A DNA stretch of 46,863 nucleotides from Bog-756 sp036513075 (GCA_036513075.1 DATBZS010000040.1:1-46863); one strand, 5' to 3'; positions 7,677 to 15,601 are shown, counted from the stretch's first letter. The notes: a model not told the origin generated them from the letters alone. Translations and numbers: made by a program.

Positions 7677-8180
7677 GTGCCGGCACGCCCTCCGATGCTC
7701 CCGGGCGAGCAGATCCTGGTCGATATCCGACCCCACTGGGCGTTCCTGACAGGCCCGCTGCTTGCCGCCCTGGTCGCGCTGGGGTTCGGGATCGCCCTCG
7801 ATGTCGGATTCCCCCACACCTCGGTCGCGGTTCACTGGGTCGAGGGCGCGTTGGTCGCTGTCCCGTGCGTGTGGTTGGTCGCCCGGTTCGTCCGGTGGCG
7901 GCGGTGTTGGCTCATGGTGACCTCGGTCCGGCTCGTCGACCAGTGGGGAGCGGTCACTGGCAACCGGATCGACATCCCCCTCGACTCGATCGAGCGGGTG
8001 ACCGCTGTCCAGAGCCCGATCCGGCGGCTGGCCGGAACCGGCACCATCGATGTGGCGGTCTGGGGTCAAGGGGTTCTCCATCGTGTGGAGGACGCCCGCA
8101 AACCTGCGGTCTTGGTCCGCGTCATTACCCGCCGCCTCGGTCCGTCACCCGAGGTTTGGCCGGAGAACGGTAGGGACTGA
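7677..8180 (+). CDS. PH-domain (bPH/DUF304-like) membrane protein
   Basis: 167 residues. Two hydrophobic segments at about 19-42 and 54-72 form a membrane hairpin, followed by a cytoplasmic beta-rich domain (RRCWLMVTSVRLVDQWG, then RIDIPLDSIERVTAVQSP) typical of bacterial PH/YdbS-like domains. Function of such proteins is mostly unknown. There is no Shine-Dalgarno; GTG 7677 lies 3 nt after the stop of a tiny upstream ORF. A later in-frame ATG at 7695 (MLPGEQILV) is an alternative start. Confidence 0.65.
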   Translation: MPARPPMLPGEQILVDIRPHWAFLTGPLLAALVALGFGIALDVGFPHTSVAVHWVEGALVAVPCVWLVARFVRWRRCWLMVTSVRLVDQWGAVTGNRIDIPLDSIERVTAVQSPIRRLAGTGTIDVAVWGQGVLHRVEDARKPAVLVRVITRRLGPSPEVWPENGRD

Positions 8181-8257
8181 GTGGCCTCTGGACCCGCCGA
8201 ACTCGGGCGGTCGGGCGCGATCCGAGCCACGGATACGCGAAACACCCGTTCACGCCC

Positions 8258-8286
8258 TTGAACAGTGCGCTCGTATCAGTCAGGAT
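8258..8286 (+). promoter_or_regulatory. predicted promoter (TTGAAC-17-CAGGAT) of zinc-ribbon gene
   Basis: TTGAAC at 8258-8263, a 17-nt spacer and CAGGAT at 8281-8286. Transcription would start near 8293, leaving a leader of about 60 nt that ends in the Shine-Dalgarno AAGGAG (8341-8346) six nt before ATG 8353. Confidence 0.4.
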
Positions 8287-8352
8287 GGCCATCCGAGGGT
8301 TGTCGACCACGAGCTCGTGCCACGGGCCTGGTCGGTGCGGAAGGAGTGTCGG

Positions 8353-8772
8353 ATGGTGGACATTGCGGGAGTGCGCGGACTCGGTGATGCGGACGCCGAC
8401 TGGGGGATGCGGTCGCAGCGGCCGTTCGAGGACCCGAAACGCCGACTCGACCAGCTCGTCCCGCTGCTCCACGAGCTGGTGGCCTGGGACCTCGTCCAAC
8501 AGGCCGAGGACGGGGGCTTCGTGCTCCGTCGGGACGTCCAGGAGCGCCTCGCCATCTTGACCGCCGACCGTCCGCTGCGGTCGGCCGAGGTGTTCGTCGG
8601 CCGCAAGTGCGAAGTGTGCGGGCTCGTCCGACTGACCCGCATGGTGGAGGGTGTCCGCACATGCTCGCCGTGCTCGAAAACGACGCCGCTCGATGAGTTG
8701 GCGGCAGCCGATGATGCCGGACGGGTGAAGGGCCAGCGCAGCTTCTTCCACCGTCACCACAAAGCCAGCTAG
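8353..8772 (+). CDS. hypothetical small protein with C-terminal zinc ribbon
   Basis: 139 residues, not recognised as a named family. The N-terminal half (about 25-75) is helical and winged-helix-like in feel (RRLDQLVPLLHELVAWDLV, then FVLRRDVQERLAIL). The C-terminal half has two CxxC pairs, CEVCGLV and CSPCSK, spaced 17 residues apart, indicating one zinc site. An adaptor or DNA/RNA-binding role is plausible but unproven. ATG 8353 is chosen for the AAGGAG Shine-Dalgarno 6 nt upstream; the frame is open to 8050 but that stretch runs antisense-like through the end of the PH gene. It converges with galK. Confidence 0.6.
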   Translation: MVDIAGVRGLGDADADWGMRSQRPFEDPKRRLDQLVPLLHELVAWDLVQQAEDGGFVLRRDVQERLAILTADRPLRSAEVFVGRKCEVCGLVRLTRMVEGVRTCSPCSKTTPLDELAAADDAGRVKGQRSFFHRHHKAS

Positions 8773-8802
8773 ATCCGCCCGGGGCAACCGAGCAGATGGG
8801 CG

Positions 8803-9855
8803 TCAGTCCGGCGACCGCCTAGCCACCGTCCCATCGGACGGCACCACGAGCCACGCCGGCGTACCGAGTGCGGACGGTTCGAGCGCACCGGCCTCGCCGA
8901 GGGCGACCACGCACCCCCCGAACCCGGCCCCGGTCATCCGGACACCGAGCACGCCCGGCCGCGACCGGAGGTCGGCGACGAGGGCGTCCACCACGGGAGT
9001 GGTGGCTTCGAAGTCGACGGCCAGGCTGCGATGGCTCTCGTCCATCAGTTGGCCGGCTGTCCCAAGATCGCCGATGGACAGGGACTCCGCGAACGCCCGC
9101 ACCCGGATGCACTCCGCTACGACGTGGCGGGTCCGCCGCCGCAGTAGCGGGTCCCGCAGGCCGAGGATGTCGGCGTCGGTGGCCAGCCCGAGCGGCCCGA
9201 TCACCGCGGCCGCCGCCTCGCACTCGGCCACCCGGGTGGCGTAGGCGGCGGTGCGCAGGTCGCGGCGCTGGCCGGAGTCGACCACGGTGAATTCCGCCCC
9301 GTAGGGGACCGGGACCTGAAGGGTGTCGAGCGAGGCGAAATCGATCAGTAGCGCGTGCCCGGCCCGTGCCCCGGCGCACACCAGCGGATCCATCAGGCCC
9401 ACCGGCACGTCGATCCGGTGTTCGGCCAACTGGCACAGCCGGGCGATCACGAGCGCGTCGCCCACAACCCCGAGGACGTCGGCCAGAGCCACGGCCAGAG
9501 CGGCGCTCGACGACAGTCCCGAACCCCGGGGGAGTGTTGCTCCTACGTGGATCCGACCTCCCGACCCGGGGCGGGCGAGGGAGACCACTGCGGCGGCCAG
9601 GCGGGCCCAGGCCGGCTCCCACGCCGCGACGGTGTCGGCAGTGATGTCCAGTGGGATCGTGGTCCGCTCGCCGGGATAGGCGTCGGAAGTGAGTTCGATC
9701 CACGACTCGGCCCGCTCTTCGAACATCACCGAGACTCCGAGGCCGATGGCCATCGGCAGTGCGAGCCCTTGGTTGTAGTCGGTATGGTCGCCGATCAGGT
9801 TGACCCGGCCCGGGCCGAAGCAGTTCCTGGTAACCCTGGCTCCGTTCGTCGTCAC
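8803..9855 (-). CDS. galK: galactokinase (GHMP kinase family)
   Basis: 350 residues. The galactokinase signature GRVNLIGDHTDYN (16-28) is present with Asp23 where most enzymes have Glu, followed by the GHMP ATP loop LPRGSGLSSSAALAVA (109-124), the catalytic Asp156 in VGLMDPLV, and the C-terminal motif RMTGAGFGGC. It phosphorylates galactose, or a related sugar, at O1 using ATP. No galT, galE or transporter lies next to it, so it is isolated from a Leloir operon; a role on N-acetylgalactosamine or another sugar is possible. The GTG start at 9855 is preceded by GGGGGAA about 8 nt upstream. Confidence 0.82.
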   Translation of the reverse strand: MTTNGARVTRNCFGPGRVNLIGDHTDYNQGLALPMAIGLGVSVMFEERAESWIELTSDAYPGERTTIPLDITADTVAAWEPAWARLAAAVVSLARPGSGGRIHVGATLPRGSGLSSSAALAVALADVLGVVGDALVIARLCQLAEHRIDVPVGLMDPLVCAGARAGHALLIDFASLDTLQVPVPYGAEFTVVDSGQRRDLRTAAYATRVAECEAAAAVIGPLGLATDADILGLRDPLLRRRTRHVVAECIRVRAFAESLSIGDLGTAGQLMDESHRSLAVDFEATTPVVDALVADLRSRPGVLGVRMTGAGFGGCVVALGEAGALEPSALGTPAWLVVPSDGTVARRSPD

Positions 9856-9872
9856 TCGATGGTTCCCCCGAT

Positions 9873-9942
9873 GCGTCCGACGTCGTGTCCGAGGTCCCGA
9901 CGGACGCCCTGGACGTCGGTCACGCTACCGGTGACGGTGACC
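9873..9942. promoter_or_regulatory. inverted repeats between divergent galK and carbonic anhydrase genes
   Basis: GCGTCCG at 9873-9879 is matched by CGGACGC at 9901-9907, and GGTCAC at 9918-9923 by GTGACC at 9937-9942, with an extra GTGAC at 9931-9935. They lie in the 133-bp divergent intergenic region and could be operators. Short arms in G+C-rich DNA can arise by chance. Confidence 0.3.
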
Positions 9943-9973
9943 CTCGGGTGTACGGATGCCCCCGACGGCGACA

Positions 9974-9979
9974 TACCAT
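9974..9979 (+). promoter_or_regulatory. -10 element (TACCAT) of carbonic anhydrase gene, leaderless
   Basis: TACCAT, 9 nt, then ATG 9989. This supports ATG 9989 over the in-frame upstream start at 9956. Confidence 0.55.
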
Positions 9980-9988
9980 GCGGGTCGC

Positions 9989-10483
9989 ATGTTCGACGAT
10001 CTCCTCCAAGCCAACGCCGGGTACGCAGATGGATTCGCCCTGCGGGGTATTCCGCCGGTGGCCGCCCGCGGATTCGCCCTCGTCACGTGCATGGACAGCC
10101 GCATCGAGCCGCTGACCATGCTCGGGCTCCACCCGGGGGACGCCAAGATCCTGCGGAACGCCGGCGGCCGGGTGACGCCTGACGTCCTGCGGTCGCTCGT
10201 GCTGGCCACCCGGTTCCTCGGCGTCACCGAGGTGGCCGTGATGCAGCACACCAACTGCGCGCTGGCCGACCAGACCGACGACGACGTGCGCACCCGGCTG
10301 GGTGCCGAGGGGGTCGACGGGGTGGAGGAGTGGGAGTTCCTCGCCATGCCCGATCCCGACGGCGCCCTGCGGTCCGACGTGGCCGTGCTGCGGAACTGCC
10401 CGCAGCTTCCGGACGACGTGCGCATCGAGGGCTGGCGCTACGACGTCGCCACTGGGCGTGTCCTGCGCGTCGAACCCTCCTGA
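9989..10483 (+). CDS. beta-class carbonic anhydrase
   Basis: 164 residues, short for the family and like the small mycobacterial-type beta enzymes. The zinc ligands Cys34 (in TCMDSR), His87 and Cys90 (in QHTNC) are present, as is the Asp36-Arg38 dyad that controls metal access. It interconverts CO2 and bicarbonate in the cytoplasm. The start at ATG 9989 follows a TACCAT hexamer by 9 nt. It diverges from galK; the next gene on the same strand begins about 90 nt downstream. Confidence 0.88.
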   Translation: MFDDLLQANAGYADGFALRGIPPVAARGFALVTCMDSRIEPLTMLGLHPGDAKILRNAGGRVTPDVLRSLVLATRFLGVTEVAVMQHTNCALADQTDDDVRTRLGAEGVDGVEEWEFLAMPDPDGALRSDVAVLRNCPQLPDDVRIEGWRYDVATGRVLRVEPS

Positions 10484-10538
10484 CCGTCCCGACCGTCCGG
10501 GCTGCACCGTCGGTGATGACTGGCAGGCCGGCCAGCAT

Positions 10539-10567
10539 TTGACCCCCGGGCACCAGTGGGACACCAT
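10539..10567 (+). promoter_or_regulatory. predicted promoter (TTGACC-17-CACCAT) of CaiB/AMACR locus
   Basis: TTGACC at 10539-10544, 17-nt spacer, CACCAT at 10562-10567, then 6 nt to ATG 10574. This is the best -35/-10 pair near any leaderless start in the window. Confidence 0.5.
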
Positions 10568-10573
10568 CCCGCC

Positions 10574-10663
10574 ATGCTGAATTTCGTCCGCACCTATCAC
10601 GACCCTGCGTCGACCCGCCCCCGGGCGGCCGACGCCACAAGCCATCTCGGCAGGACCCGGTGA
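10574..10663 (+). CDS. candidate leaderless 29-residue ORF overlapping the CaiB/AMACR start
   Basis: ATG 10574 opens 29 codons (MLNFVRTYHDPAS...) ending in TGA 10661-10663, which overlaps the GTG start of the next gene (GTGA). The ATG lies exactly where the predicted promoter should start transcription. The arrangement fits translational coupling. No homology is recognised, and the ORF may act only through its translation. Confidence 0.45.
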   Translation: MLNFVRTYHDPASTRPRAADATSHLGRTR

Positions 10664-11805
10664 GCGGGCCCTTGGAGGGCGTGCGGATCATCGAGCTGGC
10701 CGGCCTCGGGCCGGCCCCGTTCGCCGGGATGATGCTGGCCGACGCAGGCGCCGACATCATCCGCATCGACCGCTCCGACCGGGCCACCTATCCACCCCAC
10801 CAGGATCCCCACGTCGACCTGATGAACCGGGGCCGCCGCTCGGTGGCCGTCGACCTCAAGCACCCGGACGGGGTGGCGCTCGTCCTGCGCCTGCTCGAGG
10901 GGGCCGACGGTCTCATGGAGGGCTTCCGACCCGGGGTGGCGGAGCGGCTCGGACTCGGTCCCGACGACTGTCTGGCCCGAAATCCGAAGCTGGTCTACGG
11001 CCGGATGACCGGCTACGGCCAAGAAGGTCCCATGTCCCAGGCGGCCGGCCACGACATCGACTACATCGCCCTGTCCGGTGCACTCGAGGCCATCGGTCGC
11101 GAGGGGGAACGGCCGGTGCCGCCGCTCAACCTGGTCGGCGACTTCGGCGGCGGCGGCATGCTGCTCGCCTACGGCATGGTGGCCGCCATCCTCGGGGCCC
11201 GCACCACCGGGAAGGGCCAGGTCATCGATGCGGCCATGGTCGACGGCGCCGCCTCGCTCATGACCATGACGTACACGTTGCGGACGGCAGGGATCTGGCA
11301 GGGCGGACGGGGCACCAACTTGCTCGACACCGGGGCCCACTTCTACGAGGTCTACGAGGCTGCGGACGGCGGCTACCTGGGCGTGGGTGCCATCGAGCCC
11401 CAGTTCTACGCCGAGCTGATGCGCCTGTTGGGCCTGGCGGACGAGGACCTCTCGACCCAGATGGACCGCACGACGTGGCCGGCCATGAAGGAGCGCTTCG
11501 CCGCCATCTTCGCCTCGAAGACGCGCGCCGAATGGGAAGAAGTCTTTGCCGGCTCCGACGCCTGCGTCGCCCCGGTACTTTCGGCCGCCGAGGCACCCGA
11601 CCACCCGCACAACAAGGCCCGGGGCACGTTCGTCGAGGTGGCCGGCGTGGTCCAACCTGCTCCGTCTCCGCGGTTCTTGTCGACCCCCGGCGCCATCCGC
11701 CGCCCGCCGCCCAACCCGGGCCAATACGCCGACGAGGCGCTGGCCGACTGGGGGGTGCCGACCGACGAGGTCACCGCATTGCGCGGCTCGGGCGCCATCA
11801 CCTGA
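10660..11805 (+). CDS. CaiB/BaiF family protein, alpha-methylacyl-CoA racemase-like
   Basis: 381 residues, usual length for the class III CoA-transferase superfamily. Residues corresponding to the active site of mycobacterial alpha-methylacyl-CoA racemase are present: His131 in AGHDIDYIAL, Asp161 in NLVGDFGGGGM and Glu246 in GAIEPQFYAEL. This points to racemisation of 2-methylacyl-CoA esters in branched fatty-acid or sterol breakdown rather than CoA transfer, although the superfamily is hard to separate by eye. GTG 10660 overlaps the stop of a 29-codon ORF. It converges with the small Lrp-type gene. Confidence 0.82.
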   Translation: MSGPLEGVRIIELAGLGPAPFAGMMLADAGADIIRIDRSDRATYPPHQDPHVDLMNRGRRSVAVDLKHPDGVALVLRLLEGADGLMEGFRPGVAERLGLGPDDCLARNPKLVYGRMTGYGQEGPMSQAAGHDIDYIALSGALEAIGREGERPVPPLNLVGDFGGGGMLLAYGMVAAILGARTTGKGQVIDAAMVDGAASLMTMTYTLRTAGIWQGGRGTNLLDTGAHFYEVYEAADGGYLGVGAIEPQFYAELMRLLGLADEDLSTQMDRTTWPAMKERFAAIFASKTRAEWEEVFAGSDACVAPVLSAAEAPDHPHNKARGTFVEVAGVVQPAPSPRFLSTPGAIRRPPPNPGQYADEALADWGVPTDEVTALRGSGAIT

Positions 11806-11851
11806 CACCCTCATCATCGATCAGTCGACCGGGGCGACCGGGCACTGCTGA

Positions 11852-12088
11852 TCAGAGGTTCACTACAGGGCAGGTGACGGTTCGGATGATGCCCTCGATG
11901 AGTTGGATCCGTCCCACCACCATCTGGCCCAGTTCGTCCACCGTGGTGGCTTCGGCCCGGGCGATCACGTCGTAGGGGCCGGTCACGCCTTCGGCCGCCA
12001 CCACGCCGTCGACCGACTCCACGGCCCGGGCCACGGTGGCCGCCCGTCCGACTTCGGTCTGGATCAGTACGTAGGCGCTGACGGACAT
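11852..12088 (-). CDS. Lrp/AsnC-type RAM domain protein without DNA-binding domain
   Basis: 78 residues, consisting only of the alpha-beta ligand-binding/oligomerisation domain of Lrp/AsnC regulators (SAYVLIQTEVGRAATVARAV ... GPYDVIARAEATTVDEL). No helix-turn-helix is encoded. Such stand-alone RAM proteins are common in actinobacteria and are thought to sense amino acids, with unclear targets. ATG 12088 is chosen because AGGAG (complement at 12095-12099) lies 6 nt upstream; the ATG at 12094 sits directly against that site. It is divergent from the MFS gene. Confidence 0.8.
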   Translation of the reverse strand: MSVSAYVLIQTEVGRAATVARAVESVDGVVAAEGVTGPYDVIARAEATTVDELGQMVVGRIQLIEGIIRTVTCPVVNL

Positions 12089-12152
12089 GGCCATCTCCTG
12101 GAAGGGCGGTCAGGGGCCGGGCGCATGAGTCTACCGCCCGTCCCGGCCCGCC

Positions 12153-12158
12153 TACCAT
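12153..12158 (+). promoter_or_regulatory. -10 element (TACCAT) of MFS gene, leaderless
   Basis: TACCAT, 6 nt, then ATG 12165, with no Shine-Dalgarno. Confidence 0.55.
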
Positions 12159-12164
12159 GCCGAC

Positions 12165-13631
12165 ATGGGCGTCCGGGAGCGAGGAGACCAGTTCCGTCGC
12201 CTCGTGCGGTCCGCCGTCGATGATCTGTTCGACCAGCGCAGCCCATTCGGGCGCCTCGCCCTGACCCACGTCCTGATGACGGCGGGGGACACCATGTTCG
12301 CCGTCTCGCTGGCCGGGTCGCTCTTCTTCTCCATCTCGCCGACGGCGGCCAAGGACAAGGTCCTGCTCTACCTGCTGCTGACCATGGGGCCCTTCGCCGT
12401 GGTGGCCCCCGCCCTCGGCCCGCTCATCGACCGGAGCCGCGGCGCGCGGCGCGCCATGGTGGTCACCTCGGCACTGGGCCGGGCGGTGCTGTGCCCGTTC
12501 GTGGCCCGGGACATCCACTCCCTCCTGCTCTTCCCCGAAGCCTTCGTGATGCTGGTCCTGTCGAAGGTCTATCTGGTCACCAAAGGTGCCCTGGTCCCCG
12601 AGATGGCCGCCCTCGAAATGGTCGGTGCCGACGACCCGGCGCCACTCGATGACGCCTGGGCGGACGAGGCCGACAGCGGGACAGCGAACCCGACTCCGCC
12701 GTATGGGACCCCGCCGATCGTCCACGTCGACGACCCGGTGACCGGTGAGGACGTGGCGGAGCCGGACCTGGCCACGCTCAATGCCCGCCTCGGCCTGCTG
12801 GCCTCGTTGTCCGGGTTCATGTTCGCCCTACCGGCCGTCGCCATCCTCAAGCTGGCCGGCGCCCCGTCGGTGCTGTGGGCGTGCGCCGCGGTGTTCGTGG
12901 CCGCGGTGGTGGCCGGCACGCGGCTGCCGGTGCGCCACTTGGCTCGGGCTGCCCGGGAGGCCCGACGGGGTCGAACGTCTCCGGCCAACCGTGACCCGAC
13001 CGCCGAGGTCGAGGTGGCTCCCGACTCCGACGCCAGGTGGCTGGAAGAGCAACGGGATCTGGCTGCCTTCCGGCCCATCGCTGGCACCCAGGTGATCCTG
13101 GCGCTGACCCCGATGTCGGTGTTGAAGGGCCTCCTCGGTTTCCTCACCTTCCTGTTCGCGTTCGGCCTCCGGCGCGAGGGGGCGGCCACATGGTGGTTCG
13201 GCCTGCTCATCGGCGCCCTCACTCTGGGCGCCATCGTCGGAGTCCTGCTGGTGGGTCGGATCCGGCGGGTCCTGTCCGAGCAGCAGATGCTCGCCGCTTC
13301 GCTGTGGCTGGTGGCCGCTGCCGGACTGCTCGGCTGGATCTTCCCCCACCAGGCGCTACAGGCCGTAGTGGCCGTGGCCGTCGGGGCGGCCGGTGCCATG
13401 GCCAAGCCGTCGTTCGACGCGCTCGTACAGCGCCATGTGCGTGAGTCCGACCAGGGCCGGGCCTTCGCCCGGTTCGAGACCCGGCTTCAGCTCATGTGGG
13501 TCATCGGCTCGCTGTTCGGCGTGGTGCTATCGCTGTCGATCCCGGCCGGCAATCTGGTCCTGGGCGCGGTGGCCATGGTCGGGGCGTTGTCCTACATGAG
13601 CGCCCTCCACTCCGCGGCCAACCGGACCTGA
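12165..13631 (+). CDS. major facilitator superfamily-like membrane protein
   Basis: 488 residues with about ten to twelve hydrophobic segments. A first bundle runs from about 30 to 150 (LAGSLFFSISP, LLYLLLTMGPFAVVAPALGP, LIDRSRGARRAMVVTSALGR, the last being the typical loop 2-3 basic motif). A long hydrophilic acidic loop follows at about 160-205, then a second bundle to the C-terminus. The substrate is not predictable. The central charged insertion and a further basic loop near 265-305 are longer than in standard MFS permeases. A leaderless start at ATG 12165 is indicated by TACCAT 6 nt upstream. Confidence 0.75.
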   Translation: MGVRERGDQFRRLVRSAVDDLFDQRSPFGRLALTHVLMTAGDTMFAVSLAGSLFFSISPTAAKDKVLLYLLLTMGPFAVVAPALGPLIDRSRGARRAMVVTSALGRAVLCPFVARDIHSLLLFPEAFVMLVLSKVYLVTKGALVPEMAALEMVGADDPAPLDDAWADEADSGTANPTPPYGTPPIVHVDDPVTGEDVAEPDLATLNARLGLLASLSGFMFALPAVAILKLAGAPSVLWACAAVFVAAVVAGTRLPVRHLARAAREARRGRTSPANRDPTAEVEVAPDSDARWLEEQRDLAAFRPIAGTQVILALTPMSVLKGLLGFLTFLFAFGLRREGAATWWFGLLIGALTLGAIVGVLLVGRIRRVLSEQQMLAASLWLVAAAGLLGWIFPHQALQAVVAVAVGAAGAMAKPSFDALVQRHVRESDQGRAFARFETRLQLMWVIGSLFGVVLSLSIPAGNLVLGAVAMVGALSYMSALHSAANRT

Positions 13632-13664
13632 GCCGGAGCTACCCTTTCAGGCCTCGGGCGCGGC

Positions 13665-13690
13665 CGAGGGGCCGGCGAACCGGCCCCTCG
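13665..13690. terminator. hairpin between convergent MFS gene and pckG
   Basis: An 11-bp perfect stem (13665-13675 with 13680-13690) closed by a CGAA tetraloop, in the 85-bp gap between two convergent genes. It lacks a T-tract, which is common for terminators in G+C-rich actinobacteria. It can form on either transcript. Confidence 0.65.
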
Positions 13691-13716
13691 TCATGCGTCG
13701 CGTCGACCGGGCGCGA

Positions 13717-15507
13717 TCAGCCCAGATGTTGTTCCAATTTGTCGACCTCGTCGGCCAGCGCGGCGGGAAGCTTGTCGCCGAAGGTGGCGAAGTGGGCCCG
13801 GATGGAAGGCACCTCGGCTCGCCACTCGTCGGCGTCGACGTGGAGCAGGGTTTCCATGTCGGCGTCGGACACGTCCAGGCCGTCGGTGTTGATGGCTCCC
13901 TTGGCTGGAATCAACCCGATCGGCGTCTCGACGGCCTCGCCCTTGCCACTGACCCGCTCGAAGACCCACTCGAGGACCCGGCTGTTCTCGCCGTAGCCGG
14001 GCCACAGCCAGCGACCGTCCTCGTCCTTGCGGAACCAGTTCACGTAGAAGATCTTGGGGAGCTTTTCGGGGTCGGCTCCCGCGCCGATGTCCAGCCAGTG
14101 GGAGAAGTAGTCGGCCATGTTGTACCCGCAGAATGGCAGCATGGCGAACGGGTCACGGCGTAGGTTGCCGACGGCACCGGCTGCCGCGGCAGTCGTCTCC
14201 GAAGCCATGATCGAGCCGAGGAACACGCCGTGCTGCCAGTTGCGGGACTGGAACACCAGCGGCACGACCGAAGCGCGGCGTCCGCCGAAGAGGATGGCGT
14301 CGATGGGCACGCCGACCGGATCCTCCCACTCCGGGGCGATGGCCGGGTCCTGGGCGGCCGGCACCGTGAACCGGGCGTTCGGATGGGCGGCCGGGGTGCC
14401 CGATTCGGGGGTCCAGTCCTCGCCCTTCCACGACGTCAGGTGGGCCGGGGGTTCGTCGGTCATCGACTCCCACCACACGTCGCCGTCGTCGGTGAGCGCG
14501 GTGTTGGTGAAGATGGCGTTGGAGTCCATGGTGAACATGGCGTTGGGGTTGGTGTGGGTGTTGGTACCCGGGGCCACACCGAAGAAGCCGGATTCGGGGT
14601 TGATGGCGTAGAGGCGGCCATCGGCACCGAACTTCATCCAGCAGATGTCGTCGCCGACCGTCTCGACCTTCCAATCGGGGAGGGTCGGGATGAGCATGGC
14701 CAGGTTGGTCTTGCCGCAGGCCGACGGGAAGGCGCCGGTCACGTAGCGGGTCTCGCCCGCCGGTGAGGTCAGCTTGAGGATGAGCATGTGCTCGGCCAGC
14801 CAGTTGTCGTCCCGGGCCATGACCGAGGCGATGCGAAGGGCGAAGCACTTCTTGCCGAGTAGCGCGTTGCCGCCGTAGCCCGAGCCGTACGACCAGATCT
14901 CCCGGGTTTCAGGGAAGTGCACGATGTACTTGTTCTCGGCGTCGCACGGCCACGGCACATCCGACTGTCCTTCGGCGAGAGGCATCCCGACCGAGTGGAG
15001 GCACGGGACGAACTCGCCGTCGGTGCCGAGCACCTCGAGGGCGCCGCGGCCCATGCGGGTCATGATCCGCATCGACACGGCCACATAGGCGGAGTCGGTG
15101 ATCTCCACGCCGATATGGGCGATGGAGGATCCCAGCGGGCCCATCGAGTAGGGAACCACGTACATGGTGCGCCCGACCATCGAACCGTCGAACAGGTCGG
15201 TCAAGACGCCGCGCATGTCGGCGGGGTCCCGCCAGTTGTTGGTGGGGCCCGCGTCGGACTCCTTGGTGGAGCAGATATAGGTGCGGTCCTCGACGCGGGC
15301 CACGTCGCCCGGGTCGGAATGGGCCCAGTAGCTGTTCGGGCGCTTGGCCTCCGATAGCTGGGTGAAGGTGCCGTGATCCACGAGCAGCTGACAGAGTCGG
15401 TCGTACTCCTCGGCGGAGCCGTCACACCAGACGACCTCGTCGGGCTTGGTGAGTGCTGCCACCTCGTCGACCCATGCGATCAGCTTCTTGTGCTCGGTGG
15501 GTGGCAT
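13717..15507 (-). CDS. pckG: phosphoenolpyruvate carboxykinase (GTP)
   Basis: 596 residues, the normal length for the GTP-dependent enzyme. It converts oxaloacetate and GTP to phosphoenolpyruvate, CO2 and GDP, the first step of gluconeogenesis. The kinase-1a P-loop (PSACGKTNLAM) containing the reactive Cys, NPESGFFGVAPGTN, TNTALTDDGDVWWE, and FGGRRASVVPLV are all intact. The start ATG 15507 is preceded by AGGAGG about 12 nt upstream; the frame stays open far upstream but that part is antisense to thiL and has no start signal. The leader contains two perfect inverted repeats, described separately, suggesting regulated expression. Confidence 0.97.
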   Translation of the reverse strand: MPPTEHKKLIAWVDEVAALTKPDEVVWCDGSAEEYDRLCQLLVDHGTFTQLSEAKRPNSYWAHSDPGDVARVEDRTYICSTKESDAGPTNNWRDPADMRGVLTDLFDGSMVGRTMYVVPYSMGPLGSSIAHIGVEITDSAYVAVSMRIMTRMGRGALEVLGTDGEFVPCLHSVGMPLAEGQSDVPWPCDAENKYIVHFPETREIWSYGSGYGGNALLGKKCFALRIASVMARDDNWLAEHMLILKLTSPAGETRYVTGAFPSACGKTNLAMLIPTLPDWKVETVGDDICWMKFGADGRLYAINPESGFFGVAPGTNTHTNPNAMFTMDSNAIFTNTALTDDGDVWWESMTDEPPAHLTSWKGEDWTPESGTPAAHPNARFTVPAAQDPAIAPEWEDPVGVPIDAILFGGRRASVVPLVFQSRNWQHGVFLGSIMASETTAAAAGAVGNLRRDPFAMLPFCGYNMADYFSHWLDIGAGADPEKLPKIFYVNWFRKDEDGRWLWPGYGENSRVLEWVFERVSGKGEAVETPIGLIPAKGAINTDGLDVSDADMETLLHVDADEWRAEVPSIRAHFATFGDKLPAALADEVDKLEQHLG

Positions 15508-15534
15508 GGGTTGGTTCTTCCTCCTCGGTTGTGC

Positions 15535-15601
15535 GGCGACCCGTCGGGGTCGCCGACCACACGGCAACAGTTCCGTGTGGTGTGTGTCGGCACGGGTCGC
15601 C
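15535..15601 (-). promoter_or_regulatory. structured 5' leader / operator region of pckG
   Basis: Two perfect inverted repeats lie just before the Shine-Dalgarno: a 9-bp stem at 15534-15542 / 15547-15555 with a GTCG loop (plus strand), and ACCACACGG at 15556-15564 with CCGTGTGGT at 15573-15581 around an 8-nt centre. The octamer GGGTCGCC of the first stem occurs again at 15594-15601, so the arm at 15535-15542 could pair with either copy. A minus-strand TACTAT at 15608-15603 is a possible -10. It could be a repressor site, an attenuator-like leader, or both. Confidence 0.55.

Noticed and set aside
8050..8352. N-terminal extension of the zinc-ribbon ORF to 8050
   Set aside because: It overlaps the PH-domain gene; AAGGAG before ATG 8353 and the promoter at 8258-8286 point to the shorter protein.
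11819..11853. GATCAG/CTGATC inverted repeat between CaiB and Lrp-type genes as terminator
   Set aside because: Only 6-bp arms with a 23-nt loop; one arm falls in the Lrp-type stop codon, so it is too weak to annotate.
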